Shown here: positions 18,702 through 28,693 of the stretch, piece by piece
Layout: each line of letters starts with the position of its first letter
Numbering within the stretch: position 1 is the first letter of the stretch
Assembly: GCA_963738665.1 (NCBI GenBank)
Contig: CAVTXL010000002.1
Coordinates: 62,001-126,000, forward strand
Reading direction: 5' to 3'
DNA: 64,000 bases
Origin: JABDGM01 sp963738665
GTDB taxonomy: Bacteria; Planctomycetota; Planctomycetia; Pirellulales; Lacipirellulaceae
Translations under genes and position numbers: made by a program
Notes under the pieces: model-generated
The model's input: only the letters and a program-made list of their open reading frames with translations
What the model was told of the DNA's origin: nothing
Database searches by the model: none

Positions 18702-20342
18702 TTGTCCCGCCCAAGATATGCCGACCGCGGAGATTATGCAGTGTCGAAAAGCAGTTTCAAAATCGCCTTCGAAGGGGGACAGGCACAATTTGCTCCACGG
18801 ACCGCGCACCACCATCGCGACGAAGGTGCCCGGCCGGTCCCCGGCGGATGTGAGACTGCTTGGAGACTCTGGAAGCGCGTTTGTCTAGCCGTGATTTTGT
18901 CGCTGTCGTTGTGTCCGAGCAGGGCAGTCGCCCAGCAGCGGGCCGATGGACAACTGCGGCTGGACGTCGTCGACAGCAAGTCGGGCCAACCGATGGCCGT
19001 GCGGATGCAGTTAAAGAACTCGCGCGGCCGGCCCGTCGCGCTGCGTCTGCCGGGCACGGCCGCATTTGGCGGACACTTCTACATCGACGGGCAAGTGACG
19101 TTGGCTCTGCCGGCCGGGCAGTATACGTTTTCCGTCGAGGGGCCGCCCGACTATAAGCCCTACATCGGCCCGAAGAATTACTTTGAGATCACACGGAACG
19201 CGAACGATTCCAACGTCCTTAGGATGGAGCGAGCCGTTGACCTGGGCAAAGAGGGGTGGTGGGCGGGCGACCTGGACGTCGCGCGGCGGGCAGTAGACTT
19301 GCCGCTTGTGATGCGGGCGGAGGGACTGAAAGCGGCGGCCGACCGCGCCGACGGGAAAGGCCGCCGCGGCCGCCGAACGAATGCGCGCGGGGTGCAGGGC
19401 GAGCAGCAAGCCAACTACAAGGCCAATTTGCAAGAAGGCCCGGGGGGCGAGCTGCTGGTGTTTCCAAAGGCCGGCGCCGCCAGCGGCGCGACGCTGCGAG
19501 TCGCTCGCACGCCGTATGCTTGGAACTTACCGGTGTGGCTCGCGAAGGGGGAGCTCGACGCAATTCAGTTGATTCATCACCATTCACTCGCCGATGGCGT
19601 CGTCGACAACGAGAACGACGGGCGGCCGCGCGATCACCGCTTGTTTCCCGGCAAGAGCGGCAACGAGCGGTGGTCGGAGGCGGTGTATTATCACGTGCTC
19701 AATTGCGGTCTGCGGATTCCGCCGGCGGCGGGGAGCGGATCGGGCGGGAACGACAACCCGGTCGGAGCGAACCGAGTGTACGCCTACTGCGGCGACGAGT
19801 TTTCGCCCCAGCGGTGGTGGGAAGCACTCGCGACGGGTCGGGTGTTTGTGACCAACGGGCCGCTGCTACGGCCGATGGTTGAGGGCCAGCCACCCGGCTA
19901 TGTATTTCGCATCGGTGAGGGTGACCACCTGTCGCTGGAAATCGGCTTGACACTCTCAATGCGTTCGCCGGTCGAGTACTTGGAAATCGTCAAGAACGGC
20001 CAGCCCGAGGCGGATGTGCGGCTGGCGGATTTTAAAGACAAGAAGGGCCGCTTGCCGCCAGTGACGTTCGATGAGAGCGGCTGGTTTTTGGTGCGCACCG
20101 TGACGAACAACGAGAGCCGGTTTGAACTGGCCTCGACCGGGCCGTATTACGTCGAACGGGCCGGCCGGCCGCGGATCAGCAAACAGAGCGTGCAATTCTT
20201 TCTCGATTGGATCGACGCGGCCAGTGACCATATTCGCAAATTGCCGAAACTCGACGAGACCGAACAGGCGGCAATGCTGGCAGAGCAAGCAACGGCGCGG
20301 GCATTCTTCGAGGGGCTGTTTGTAAAGGCGAATGCCGAATGA
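18702..20342 (+). CDS. secreted CehA/McbA-like protein (putative metallohydrolase relative)
   Basis: The open frame gives up to 546 residues from a TTG at 18702, but the first 45 residues read through a palindromic repeat and are doubtful. A signal peptide appears at LWKRVCLAVILSLSLC ... AVAQQ. A beta-sandwich-like part follows (LRLDVVDSKSGQPMAVRMQL ... AGQYTFSVEGPPDY), then EGWWAGDLDVARRAVDLPLVM, which takes the place of the GDLHxHS metal motif of the CehA/PHP fold. Later blocks include DAIQLIHHHSLADGV and GRVFVTNGPLLRPMVEG, typical of the family. The metal-binding His residues of the first motif are missing, so the enzyme may be inactive or diverged. The true start may lie after 18844 across a sequence error. 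Confidence 0.6.
   Translation: MSRPRYADRGDYAVSKSSFKIAFEGGQAQFAPRTAHHHRDEGARPVPGGCETAWRLWKRVCLAVILSLSLCPSRAVAQQRADGQLRLDVVDSKSGQPMAVRMQLKNSRGRPVALRLPGTAAFGGHFYIDGQVTLALPAGQYTFSVEGPPDYKPYIGPKNYFEITRNANDSNVLRMERAVDLGKEGWWAGDLDVARRAVDLPLVMRAEGLKAAADRADGKGRRGRRTNARGVQGEQQANYKANLQEGPGGELLVFPKAGAASGATLRVARTPYAWNLPVWLAKGELDAIQLIHHHSLADGVVDNENDGRPRDHRLFPGKSGNERWSEAVYYHVLNCGLRIPPAAGSGSGGNDNPVGANRVYAYCGDEFSPQRWWEALATGRVFVTNGPLLRPMVEGQPPGYVFRIGEGDHLSLEIGLTLSMRSPVEYLEIVKNGQPEADVRLADFKDKKGRLPPVTFDESGWFLVRTVTNNESRFELASTGPYYVERAGRPRISKQSVQFFLDWIDAASDHIRKLPKLDETEQAAMLAEQATARAFFEGLFVKANAE
18774..18844. repeat. GGGGAC-type inverted repeat
   Basis: GGGGGACAGGCAC (18774-18786) and GTGCCCGGCCGGTCCCC (18826-18842) are imperfect reverse complements about 40 bases apart. 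A related element with the same GGGGAC ends lies at 26326-26400. It falls in the doubtful N-terminal part of the CehA-like frame. Confidence 0.55.
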
Positions 20343-20466
20343 AGGGGAAATTGCGAATGACTATATGACAGTATGACGAAGTGCAGGATGCCGGGGCGGC
20401 CGTATTCGGTGGCGAAGCGGCAGGGATGATTTAGTGGTAAAGGCAACGAGTGACGATATAAGGCCA

Positions 20467-20494
20467 TTAGTCGTTCGTCATTCGTCATTCGACA
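20467..20494. repeat. short period-7 array (word TTCGTCA)
   Basis: The words TTAGTCG, TTCGTCA (twice) and TTCGACA follow each other from 20467 to 20494, just ahead of the lipase start at 20505. A degenerate inverted partner containing GCGAATGAC is at about 20352-20382. Confidence 0.65.
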
Positions 20495-20504
20495 ATCGCC
20501 ACCA

Positions 20505-21372
20505 ATGGATTTGCCGGCTGTCTATTCTTCGCTGGACGGGCCGATTGAGCGGCTGAGCATGTTGCGGCGGTCGCTATTGTTCGCCGAACTGGCGCACTTG
20601 TCTTACTTGTCGCGCGCGGCGGCCGGCATGCTGGCATACCGCATCGGACTTCCCGAAGTGCGCTTTTACGACCGCGAAGGGGCCCAGGCCTATATTTTTG
20701 GCAACGACGACGATGCGGTCGTCGTCTGCCGCGGCACCGAGCCGAGCGACCGCAACGACGTGCGTGCCGATCTGGCATTTGAGCTCGTGGTTGCCGAAAC
20801 GATCGGCCGCGTGCATCGCGGCTTCAAGCACGAGGTGGACGAACTGTGGCCGCGGCTCGAGCAGGCGCTGTTGAGCAACACGCGAACGCTGTGGTTTGCC
20901 GGGCATTCGCTGGGGGCGGCGATGGCGGCGATTTGCGCGGGCCGCTGCCGGCTGTCGCAGGTCCGCTCGAAGCCGCGGGCGCTGTACACGTTCGGCAGTC
21001 CGCGGGTCGGCACACACCGGTACGTGAATTACGTGCACATCGAGGCCCGCCGCTGGGTGAACAACAACGATCTCGTCGCGCGGCTGCCGCCGCCGTGGCT
21101 GGGATATCGCCACAAAGGAAAGGAAGTGTATCTGAATGCGTACGGCGAAATCCGGCAGCTCACGCATTGGCAGCGCGTCAAAGACCGCTGGCGGGGCTTT
21201 TTGCGCAGGCCTGCGCAACGGTGAGTTCGATCACTTCGCCGATCACTCGATCGCGCGGTACATCGAGCACATTCGCCGCGCCGTAGATGAAGAGGAAAAC
21301 CCACTGGTGCGCCCGCGGCTGCCCACGTTGGGCGAACCGGTGGCGGCCCCGCGGCGACGACTTGCCGCCTAG
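20505..21372 (+). CDS. class 3 lipase family protein, C-terminus shifted
   Basis: An alpha/beta hydrolase of about 288 residues. The nucleophile elbow GHSLGAAM carries the catalytic Ser near residue 133. VVVCRGTEPSDRNDV provides the oxyanion region, and GSPRVG is the family motif. WVNNNDLVARLPP holds the expected catalytic Asp, and the histidine is probably in LGYRHKGKEVYLN. The frame as given stops at 21224. In the neighbouring frame the protein continues GEFDHFADHSIARYIEHI to TAG at 21372, the usual end of this family, so a shift in the T run near 21200 is likely. Without a signal peptide it appears cytoplasmic. Confidence 0.8.
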
Positions 21373-21684
21373 ACGGCAATACTTAATAAACACACGCGGT
21401 CGATTCTCGGGCGGCTTGTCGGACGGCTGCAACTTCAAGAAACTTGCCGACTTGCGCTGCAGCGGCCCGGACACGCCACTTCGAGGCGGATCGCATTTTT
21501 GTCGCAGCGACCTTGGCAAAGTCCGGCGCACCCGTTGACGACCGCGGCGCGGCGGTCCTAGAATCTGCCACGGGTCAGGCCTGGAATGCTTCCGCCATTC
21601 TTGCGTAGCAGGGGCTCCTGCTGGCGCGCTCCTGGGACGCGCACGTTCGAAGCGCGGTGAGCCGCGCAATGAAAGGAACCTTGG
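21373..21684. other. intergenic region upstream of the PEP-CTERM gene
   Basis: It should contain the promoter of the next gene. A GCGCGCTTCG/CGAAGCGCG-like pairing lies close to 21640-21660, but no typical -10 was seen. No gene recognised. Confidence 0.35.
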
Positions 21685-22767
21685 ATGACCCGCACCCCTT
21701 GTTGTACTGCCCTGAGCTCTTTTGTGCTGGCCGCGATACTGTCGGCCGCCTGCTCGGCGCAGTATGTGCAAACCAACCTGGCCTCGAATGTCTCGGGCCT
21801 GGCTGCCCATACCGACGCGAGCCTGCAAAATCCATGGGGGATTTCCTTTGGCCCAACGACCCCGTTCTGGCTGTCGAACCAGGTGACCGGCAACGCCACC
21901 TTGTACGACGGCGGGGGCGCGGCGCAACCGCTCGTCGTGACAATTCCCGGCGGCAACCCCACCGGCCAGGTGTTTAACTCGACGAATGACTTCATGCTTT
22001 CCAACGGCAGCAAAGCCACGTTCATGTTTTCCACGCTGAACGGTACCATCGTGGGTTGGAATGGCGTTGCCGGAACGTCGGGATTGATCGAAGCCGATGT
22101 GCCCGGCGATGTTTACACTGGCCTCGCGCTTGGGAATAACGGCTCGGCCAATTTCTTGTATGTGGCTGGCGAAGATGGCGTGGACGTGTTCGACAGCGCC
22201 TTTGCCGCGGCCAGCCTGCCGGGCGGATTTACTGATCCCAACTTGCCGGCCGGATTCACTCCTTACAACATCGCCAACATCGGCGGCACGCTGTTCGTGA
22301 CGTACGAAAACGAAACCTCAGGCGGCGGCATCATCGATCGCTTTGATTTGAACGGCAATTTGTTGACTCGCTTTACGAGCAATGACGATAGTGGTCCGCT
22401 GGAAAGTCCCTGGGGCGTCGTGCAAGCGCCGGCCACCTTCGGGCAATTCGGCGGCGCGATCTTGGTCGGCAACGAAGACGACGGCCACATCAGCGCGTTC
22501 AACGCGGCGACTGGCCAGTTTCTCGGCCAGTTGATCCAGCCCGACAATACGCCGATCGCCAACACCGGCCTGTGGGGGCTGGCGTTTGGCAATGGGAACG
22601 CCTCGTTTGATCCGAACAGCCTGTACTTTGCCGCGGGGATCAACGACGAAAACGACGGCCTGTTCGGCAGGATCACGGCCGTGCCCGAGCCAGGGTTTGC
22701 GGCGCTGGGCGTATGGTGCCTGATGGCGGTCGAGGCGCTGACGTTGCGGCGACGCGCGCGGTGTTGA
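21685..22767 (+). CDS. TIGR03118-family secreted protein with PEP-CTERM sorting tail
   Basis: A protein of 360 residues with a signal peptide (LSSFVLAAILSAACSAQ). The body resembles the TIGR03118 beta-propeller-like family: QNPWGISFGPTTPFWLSNQ, NGTIVGWNG, TGLALGNNGSANFLYVA, ESPWGVVQAPATFGQFGGAILVGNEDDG. The C-terminus is a PEP-CTERM signal: VPEPGF, a hydrophobic helix (AALGVWCLMAVEAL) and a basic cluster RRRARC. Such proteins are exported and then processed by an exosortase, usually linked to exopolysaccharide. The exosortase is not in this window. Confidence 0.88.
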   Translation: MTRTPCCTALSSFVLAAILSAACSAQYVQTNLASNVSGLAAHTDASLQNPWGISFGPTTPFWLSNQVTGNATLYDGGGAAQPLVVTIPGGNPTGQVFNSTNDFMLSNGSKATFMFSTLNGTIVGWNGVAGTSGLIEADVPGDVYTGLALGNNGSANFLYVAGEDGVDVFDSAFAAASLPGGFTDPNLPAGFTPYNIANIGGTLFVTYENETSGGGIIDRFDLNGNLLTRFTSNDDSGPLESPWGVVQAPATFGQFGGAILVGNEDDGHISAFNAATGQFLGQLIQPDNTPIANTGLWGLAFGNGNASFDPNSLYFAAGINDENDGLFGRITAVPEPGFAALGVWCLMAVEALTLRRRARC

Positions 22768-22874
22768 GTCGCCTTTCTGGCTGGAAAAAAGCGTTAGAGT
22801 GGCTGAAGGCGAGTGCGTGCCCCATGGCTTGCTCGGGCTCGTTGCGCTCATCCCCAGCCACCGCCGGCGTATGG

Positions 22875-23726
22875 TTAGTTCAGCAAAACGTCGTCTGGGA
22901 TCTTCTCAATTGGCCGAATCTCGATGTTGCGGTAATAGACCTCGGCCGCTTCCGATTGGAATTGCAACTTGCCCTTGGTGAGGGGGACCTCTTCGCCGTT
23001 CACTTTGTGGCGGAGGCCGGTGAGGATCAGGTTCGTCTTGCCGTTGATGACGTGGGCGGAGGTCTGGCCGACGGCGTACAGCTCGACCGTGTTCCACTCG
23101 CCGCGGGGCTTATCGGCCTGCGGATTGCGGATGATGTGCTGGGTGACGCCGGTGAACTTTTCGCCCCCCTTCTCGAAGGTGATCTCGTTGCGAGGCCCGC
23201 CGCGGTGGCCCTCGACGTCGACGATCACGCCGGCCACGCTCCAGAAGTCGCCGAAGTCGTTTTCCTGAATTTGTTCTTCGAACGATTGCATCCAGGCGCC
23301 GCTGCCGGCGCCGAGGCGGCCGTTGCTGTGGTAGAGAACGCCGCTGTCGCGGACCGTGTTCGGCCGTGGTGGCCGGCGCTTTTCGCCCCACTTCACCTGG
23401 AAGCGGAGGTGGTAGTTTTCAAATTCTTCTTTCGTCGTGACGGCGCCGTAGATTTCGCCCGAGATGTGAATGGCCGGGGCGCCGTCTAGCTCGGCCACGC
23501 TGAAAACGTGCAGCGGGTCTTTGTTGAGGCCGACCGGCTCGGTGTAGCGGCCATTGTCGCCCTTGGCCAGGTCGTCGAGACCGGTGACGCTGCGATCGGG
23601 GATGCCTAGGTAGGTGTCCCAGCCGTCGAAATCTTTGCCGTTGAAGAGAGGTTTCCAGTCTTGAGCCCAGGCATTGCTGACAGTGAAAACGAACAGGCAT
23701 GACAACATCAGGAATGTGCGACGCAT
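22875..23726 (-). CDS. secreted DUF1080 (3-keto-disaccharide hydrolase-like) protein
   Basis: A protein of 283 residues with a signal peptide (MLSCLFVFTVSNAWAQ) and one concanavalin-like DUF1080 domain. Motifs are DWKPLFNGKDFDGWDTYLG at the start, YGAVTTKEEFENYHLRFQVKWG, NSGVLYHSNG-like DSGVLYHSNGR, QIQENDFGDFW and a final YYRNIEIRPI. Related planctomycete proteins degrade 3-keto-glycosides or are found with sugar oxidoreductases. Periplasmic or outer location expected. Monocistronic; ppk1 ends 134 bases upstream on the same strand. Confidence 0.88.
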   Translation of the reverse strand: MRRTFLMLSCLFVFTVSNAWAQDWKPLFNGKDFDGWDTYLGIPDRSVTGLDDLAKGDNGRYTEPVGLNKDPLHVFSVAELDGAPAIHISGEIYGAVTTKEEFENYHLRFQVKWGEKRRPPRPNTVRDSGVLYHSNGRLGAGSGAWMQSFEEQIQENDFGDFWSVAGVIVDVEGHRGGPRNEITFEKGGEKFTGVTQHIIRNPQADKPRGEWNTVELYAVGQTSAHVINGKTNLILTGLRHKVNGEEVPLTKGKLQFQSEAAEVYYRNIEIRPIEKIPDDVLLN

Positions 23727-23860
23727 TGATGTACCTCAATTCGGGAGCCCGATTTTGAGTTCCCCTCGCGGCCGATTATGATCGAACAATGCTTCGATTG
23801 AAATACTCCGGATTAATTCGTGCCAAATTCGTTGACGCGGCGGCACGCCAGAATTCCTCG

Positions 23861-26104
23861 TCACCGCTTGGCCGCTGAACGTTTCTTCCTGCGGCGTTTG
23901 CCGTCGCGGGCGGGTTCGCCGTTGGAGTGGGCAAGCTCGCTGAGGGCCTCGAACGAGGCGGCGGTGATCTCATCGCTGTGGGCGGCGGCCTCTTCGCGGG
24001 CGGCGGCGATCGTAAGGAGCTCGTGCTGGCTGCGGTGGGCGGGCTGGTCGCCGGCCGCTGGGGCGCGGGAATAGGTGCCGTCGGCGTTCAGGATTCGCTT
24101 GCGGCGGTTGTCGCTCAGGTAGGCCGGAATGATCTCATTGATGATTCGCTGGCGAAGCACTTCGGCCTCGATCGGGAACATCACTTCGACGCGGCGGTCG
24201 AAGTTGCGCGGCATCCAGTCGGCACTCGACAAAAAGACCTGCTCTTTGGGGCTTTCACCGAAGACGAGGATGCGGCTGTGCTCTAGGAAGCGGTCGACGA
24301 CGCTCGTGACGCGGATGTTTTCCGAGATGCCCGGCAGGCCCGGCCGCAAGCAGCAAATGCCTCGGACCATCAGATCGATCGGCACGCCGGCCTGGCTGGC
24401 ACGGTAGAGGGCCTCGATCGTTTGGCGATCGACGAGTGCGTTGAGCTTGACAAAGATGCGGGCCCGCTTGCCCTCGCGGGCTCGCTCGGCCTGTTCGTTG
24501 ATCAGCTCGATCGTGCGGCGCTTGAGGTCGTGCGGAGCGACGACCAACTTCTGCCACTCGTGCTGCTGCGAGTAGCCGGTGAGGAAGTTGAACAGGGCTG
24601 AGACGTCGTCGGCCATCACCTTGTCGGCCGTGAACAGGCCCAGGTCGGTATAGACCTTGGCCGTGGCGGGGTGGTAGTTGCCCGTGCTGAGATGGACGTA
24701 TCGGCGGACCTTCTTGCCTTCTTTGCCTTCCTTGCGGACGACCATCGCCACCTTGCAGTGCGTCTTGAGGCCCATGAAGCCGAACACGACGTGGACGCCC
24801 GCGCGCTCCAGATGGCGGGCCCAGGTGATGTTGTTGGCCTCGTCGAAGCGGGCCTTGAGCTCGACCAGGGCCGTGACGTGCTTGCCGTTTTCGGCCGCTT
24901 CGGCCAGGGCGCGGATGATCGGGCTGTCGCCGCTGGTGCGGTAGAGTGTTTGCTTGATCGCCAGCACCTGTGGATCGCGGGCGGCCGACTCGACGAAGTC
25001 CAGCACCGGGCTGAACGATTCGTAGGGGTGGTGCAGGAGCACGTCGTGCGCGGCGATCTCGGCGAACAGGTCTTCGTAGTCGTAAAGATCGGCCGGCGGG
25101 CGCGGCACGAGCGGCGGCTCACGGAGGTCTTTGCGATCGAGCGTGCCGATCAGCTCGAACAGGCCCGTCATGTCGAGCGGGCCGCGAATTTCGTAGACCT
25201 CGTTGTACTGGTCGTCGACCGGCTTTGGGTTACAGTGGATTTGCTCCTCGGTGACCAGCATCTTGAGCAGGGCTGGGTTCATGCCGGCCGCGATTTCCAG
25301 GCGCACCGCTTCGGTGCGCTGGCGCTGGCGGAGGCGCGACTCGATCGAGCGGAGCAGATCGTCGGCCTCTTGCTCCAGCAGGTTGATGTCCATGTCGCGC
25401 GTGATGCGGAACGTGGCGTGATCGATGATGCGGTAGCCGCCGAAAAGGTCGGGCAGCCGGTTGGCGATCAGGTCCTCGAGCAGGACGAAATTCTGCTTGT
25501 CGTCCGGCTCGACCGAGACGAACCGGGGCAGCACTTGCGGCACTTGCACGACGGCGAACAGCCGCTGCGGGCCGATGCCGCTGATGCGTTCCAGCATGGC
25601 GGCCAGGTACAGGCCGCGGTTGTGGAACCGCGGGCTGGGGTGGGCCGGGTCGATCGCCATCGGCGTGAGGACGGGGAACGCGCTTTGGCGAAAGAACTTG
25701 TCGAGCGACTTGGTGCTCTTTTCGTCGAGGTCCTTCATCGCGTGCAGCCGGATGCCGGCCGCGGTGAGGGCCGGCACGATCGACTGGTTCCAGCAGGCGT
25801 ACTGCTTGGCGACCAGCTCGTCGGTGCGGCGGGCGATGCGCTGCAGTTGTTCGAGCGGCTTGAGGCCGTCGATCGGCGGATCTTGCGGCAGCATGTCGCC
25901 GAAGGCCTGCTCGCGGAGGCCGGCCACGCGGACCATGAAGAACTCGTCCAGGTTCGAGGCGAAGATGGCCAGGAACTTCACCCGCTCGAGGAGCGGGTTC
26001 TCGGCGTCTTCGGCCTCCTCCAGCACCCGGGCGTTGAACTCGAGCCACGAGAGCTCGCGGTTGATGAAGTGCTCGGGGAGGAATGTGTCGGTCGGGGCGG
26101 TCAT
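23861..26104 (-). CDS. ppk1: polyphosphate kinase 1
   Basis: A protein of 747 residues starting MTAPTDTFLPEHFINRELSWLEFNARVLEEA, the standard PPK1 N-terminus; the extra 89 codons upstream look non-coding. The head domain (residues 120-330) precedes the two PLD-like catalytic domains. The autophosphorylated His lies in RRYVHLSTGNYHP, and the ATP-binding segment includes SSADWMPRNFDRRVEVMFPI. The enzyme makes polyphosphate from ATP, reversibly, at the inner membrane. The Lys/Arg-rich end KRRRKKRSAAK is longer than usual. The frame is unbroken. Confidence 0.95.
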   Translation of the reverse strand: MTAPTDTFLPEHFINRELSWLEFNARVLEEAEDAENPLLERVKFLAIFASNLDEFFMVRVAGLREQAFGDMLPQDPPIDGLKPLEQLQRIARRTDELVAKQYACWNQSIVPALTAAGIRLHAMKDLDEKSTKSLDKFFRQSAFPVLTPMAIDPAHPSPRFHNRGLYLAAMLERISGIGPQRLFAVVQVPQVLPRFVSVEPDDKQNFVLLEDLIANRLPDLFGGYRIIDHATFRITRDMDINLLEQEADDLLRSIESRLRQRQRTEAVRLEIAAGMNPALLKMLVTEEQIHCNPKPVDDQYNEVYEIRGPLDMTGLFELIGTLDRKDLREPPLVPRPPADLYDYEDLFAEIAAHDVLLHHPYESFSPVLDFVESAARDPQVLAIKQTLYRTSGDSPIIRALAEAAENGKHVTALVELKARFDEANNITWARHLERAGVHVVFGFMGLKTHCKVAMVVRKEGKEGKKVRRYVHLSTGNYHPATAKVYTDLGLFTADKVMADDVSALFNFLTGYSQQHEWQKLVVAPHDLKRRTIELINEQAERAREGKRARIFVKLNALVDRQTIEALYRASQAGVPIDLMVRGICCLRPGLPGISENIRVTSVVDRFLEHSRILVFGESPKEQVFLSSADWMPRNFDRRVEVMFPIEAEVLRQRIINEIIPAYLSDNRRKRILNADGTYSRAPAAGDQPAHRSQHELLTIAAAREEAAAHSDEITAASFEALSELAHSNGEPARDGKRRRKKRSAAKR

Positions 26105-26128
26105 ACGGCAATTATAGGATAGGAATGG

Positions 26129-26156
26129 CGGAGCAGGGAGCAGGGGAGGAGGGGAG
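26129..26156. repeat. period-7 array (word GGGAGCA)
   Basis: CGGAGCA, GGGAGCA, GGGGAGG and AGGGGAG follow each other with a 7-base step, 25 bases upstream of the ppk1 start. The same word is used inside mutS at 39187-39214. Confidence 0.6.
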
Positions 26157-26325
26157 CAGTGAGGAGGGGTGGCCGGCTGTGAAGATCGTGTGAAGATCGG
26201 CCGGCTTCGGTTTGGGTGACGGTAGATTTGCCGTAATTCTTCGAAGATGTCCAAAACTCCCCCACCGAGTTTTGGCCACCTTCGATTGAGTGGGATAAGA
26301 GGCTGTCCGAAAGGTGCGTCGGAGA

Positions 26326-26400
26326 GGGGGACAGTCCCCATGTTGCTGATCGAATCACTGCAAATGGTCACTCAAACAAGCAAAATGGGGGATCGTCCCC
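26326..26400. repeat. GGGGAC-type palindromic element
   Basis: GGGGGACAGTCCCC (26326-26339) and GGGGGATCGTCCCC (26387-26400) are each palindromic and also pair with one another. Just outside, GTGGGATAAGAGGC (26290-26303) and GTGGGATAAAAGCC (26417-26430) are a direct-repeat pair. The same end sequence occurs at 18774-18844. Confidence 0.65.
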
Positions 26401-26603
26401 GGCGTTTTCCAATCGGGTGGGATAAAAGCCCATGAGGCCGTCGGCGAACGCGTCGGCAATCGGGTTGGCGGGCCATGCCACAGCCGGCCGCAGTCTGGCG
26501 GCGGACGCACCGGATCGGATGGGAAAGAGTTGACATCTTCGAGCATAGTAGCGTAGCAGAATTATGTTCGTTTGTATAGTAGCGTTTTCGGCCACGTTGG
26601 GAA

Positions 26604-26687
26604 GAGTCAATAGCTAAGGGCTGAGAGTCAAGAGCCAGAAGGGCGAGTGACGGACGACGAGGGGGCGGGGAGCAGGGAGCCGGGTGC
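26604..26687. repeat. two adjacent period-7 arrays (GAGTCAA and AGGGAGC words)
   Basis: GAGTCAA, TAGCTAA, GGGCTGA, GAGTCAA and GAGCCAG run from 26604 to 26638. After about 28 bases, GGGGAGC, AGGGAGC and CGGGTGC run from 26667 to 26687. Here two word types found separately at other loci stand side by side. Confidence 0.65.
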
Positions 26688-27076
26688 TAAGAGTAATCGC
26701 TGGGGCGGTTACTGGGAGCCGGGGCGGCGAGATCACGCAAATTTGTGCCTGTCTGAGGCTGGCCCTGCAAAGGGTTTGAAAGATTGAAAGTTGGGTGTCC
26801 CCGGTCCGCCCCCCGGTCGAGCAGTGATGCTGGCTGGCCCGTAATCTGATACGGCCGCTGGCCCTTTCTCCACGGCGCCCCGAGACCGAAAGCGGAAGTG
26901 AATCCGTGCGCTGCACGCGCAAACGGCGCGCACTTCTCGCGCACACGCAGCGCGCCAGCGACCGCCCAGCCTGGAAGATCCCCCAACTCCGGCCTAAAAT
27001 GACCAACCGGCAGACCCCAAAAGTGCGGGTGTCCCCGTTGCTTCCTCCCCCGTTGCTTCCTCGGAAGAAAGCAGCC

Positions 27077-28409
27077 ATGAACTACAGAACCTGGACTCCC
27101 TTGCGAGTGAACAGTTTAACGGTAGCGTGCCTCTGGTTGGTCGCGGGCGCGCTCATCGCCACGGCTGGCTGCCAAGCCGGAAGAGAGCCGCCTCAAGCTC
27201 GCTTCGTCAAGCAAATTGACTGGCTAAGCCAGGGCCAGTGGTTGAAGGCCGATTTGCACACACACACGAAGTTTTCGGACGGTGCGTATTCCCCCGGCGA
27301 AGTCGTTGACAAAGCGGCCGCATTCGCCTGCCAGGTGATTGCAATCACCGATCATTCCGATCGCAATCTGACGGCTGCAACCCCGGCATATTTCGACGAA
27401 ATCGAGGCGGCTCGAAAGACTCATCCGGAAGTTCTCGTGCTCGCCGGCCTTGAGTGGAATGTGCCGCCGCATGGCGGGGACGAACACGCGAGCGTGTATC
27501 TGGCGCAGTCGGAAAAGGAGGGACCGCTGCTGGCCGAATTTAAGGCGGCGTTCGACGATTTGGATCGGGCTGAGCACAAGACCGAGCTGGCGGATCAGGC
27601 TTTGCGCTGGTTGGCCGAGCGCGGCGTGGCCGGCGGCATTTCTCCCGTCGTTATTTACAATCATCCCAATCGCAAGCGCGACGACAGCTCGCAATTTGTC
27701 GACGAACTAGTCCATTTGCGGACCGTCAACAACTTGATTGTCGGCTTTGAAGGCGGGCCCGGTCATCAGCGCCACCAGCCGCTGGGCACGTACAAACAAA
27801 AGCAAGAACTCGTCGATCGCTGGGACCCGGCCGTGGCAACCATTGGCGGCGCCTGGGACCAGCTATTGGCTCAGGGCATTGATGTCTGGGGCGCCGTGGC
27901 GAATTCTGATTTTCACAACGACAACCCCACTGACCTGCACGATTTTTGGCCCGGCGAGTTTTCAGAGACCTGGCTCTATGTGCCCGAGAAAACGTCCAGC
28001 GGCGTACTGCGGGCCCTGCAGGCCGGCTCCTTCTTCGGCGTGCATGGCTTCATCGCCCGCGAAGTACAATTGTGCGTCGATGCCGATGGTCTGGCGCGAC
28101 CAGCGGAAGCAGGAGAAACAATCTCGATTTTGCCCGGCAGTCAACTTCGCGTGCAAGTGAAATGTCTGCCGTCGTCGACCGACTGGGAAGGCAAACCCAG
28201 CGCGCTGCCGACCATCGAACTGATCGCGATCGAAGAAGCCGGCGCGAAACAAATCGCCAGCCACACCTTGACCGCAGATTCACCGCAGTTACAAACGACG
28301 ATCACGCCGCGTGGCAAGTTCCTGGTGCTCCGCGCGAGGACGTCGCGTGATCGACGACGGGCCCGACCTGATGTTCTATACCAATCCGGTACGCGTAATC
28401 GTGCGATGA
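27077..28409 (+). CDS. PHP-domain lipoprotein, late frameshift
   Basis: About 443 residues. The start MNYRTWTPLRV is followed by a lipoprotein signal (LWLVAGALIATAGC). The PHP metal motifs are complete: KADLHTHTKFSDG near residue 58, VIAITDHSDRN, the Glu in LAGLEWN, the His in VVIYNHPNR, and NSDFHNDNP. These would hold a two- or three-metal site for phosphoester cleavage. A beta-rich C-terminal part follows. The first frame runs on to 28510, but the neighbouring frame near 28345 gives DGPDLMFYTNPVRVIVR and stop at 28409, which is the normal ending of such proteins, so one base is probably wrong near 28340. Substrate unknown; anchored outside the inner membrane. Confidence 0.8.
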
Positions 28410-28693
28410 CGAATCGGGACGAAGCGAGGGAGGAGCAATCCGCCCTGAAGGGGCATCATGTGAAAGCCCGGGGCGTAGAGTTGGGTTGCGGTTTATTGCG
28501 GATGCGTTAGCCCTGCAAGGGCGGCATTGACGCTGCGTCCTGGGTCGCGTTCTTTCATCCCGCCCCTTCAGGGCTCGCGTTTTGTGCAATTCGACTTCAC
28601 CCAAGGGCTGCGCCCTGGGCTATCGCGCCTTGCCCTTTCAGGACATGAATGCTTCCGACGGCTAAATTGTTCCAAAGCTCCGACGATCGCCGC
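28410..28693. repeat. palindrome-rich non-coding segment
   Basis: Several short GC palindromes lie here: CGCCCTGAAGGGGC (28441-28454) pairs with GCCCCTTCAGGGCT (28562-28575), and GCCCTGCAAGGGC and GGGCTGCGCCC are self-complementary. No second copy is present in the window. A minus-strand frame of 100 codons (28302-28604) crosses it but looks like a repeat translation rather than a gene. Confidence 0.4.

Larger units (their letters stand above)
26105..27076. other. long repeat-rich intergenic region
   Basis: Almost 1 kb between divergent ppk1 and the PHP gene. It holds two groups of period-7 words (26129-26156 and 26604-26687) and a GGGGAC-type palindrome (26326-26400). No RNA gene or convincing protein gene was seen. 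Promoters for both flanking genes must lie here. Confidence 0.45.

Noticed and set aside
24671..26122. 483-codon open frame on the plus strand
   Set aside because: It is antisense to ppk1, which has full conserved motifs; long antisense frames are expected at this GC content.
28302..28604. 100-codon minus-strand gene after the PHP gene
   Set aside because: It spans palindromes and the end of the PHP gene; the peptide is Arg/Pro-rich without any family features.
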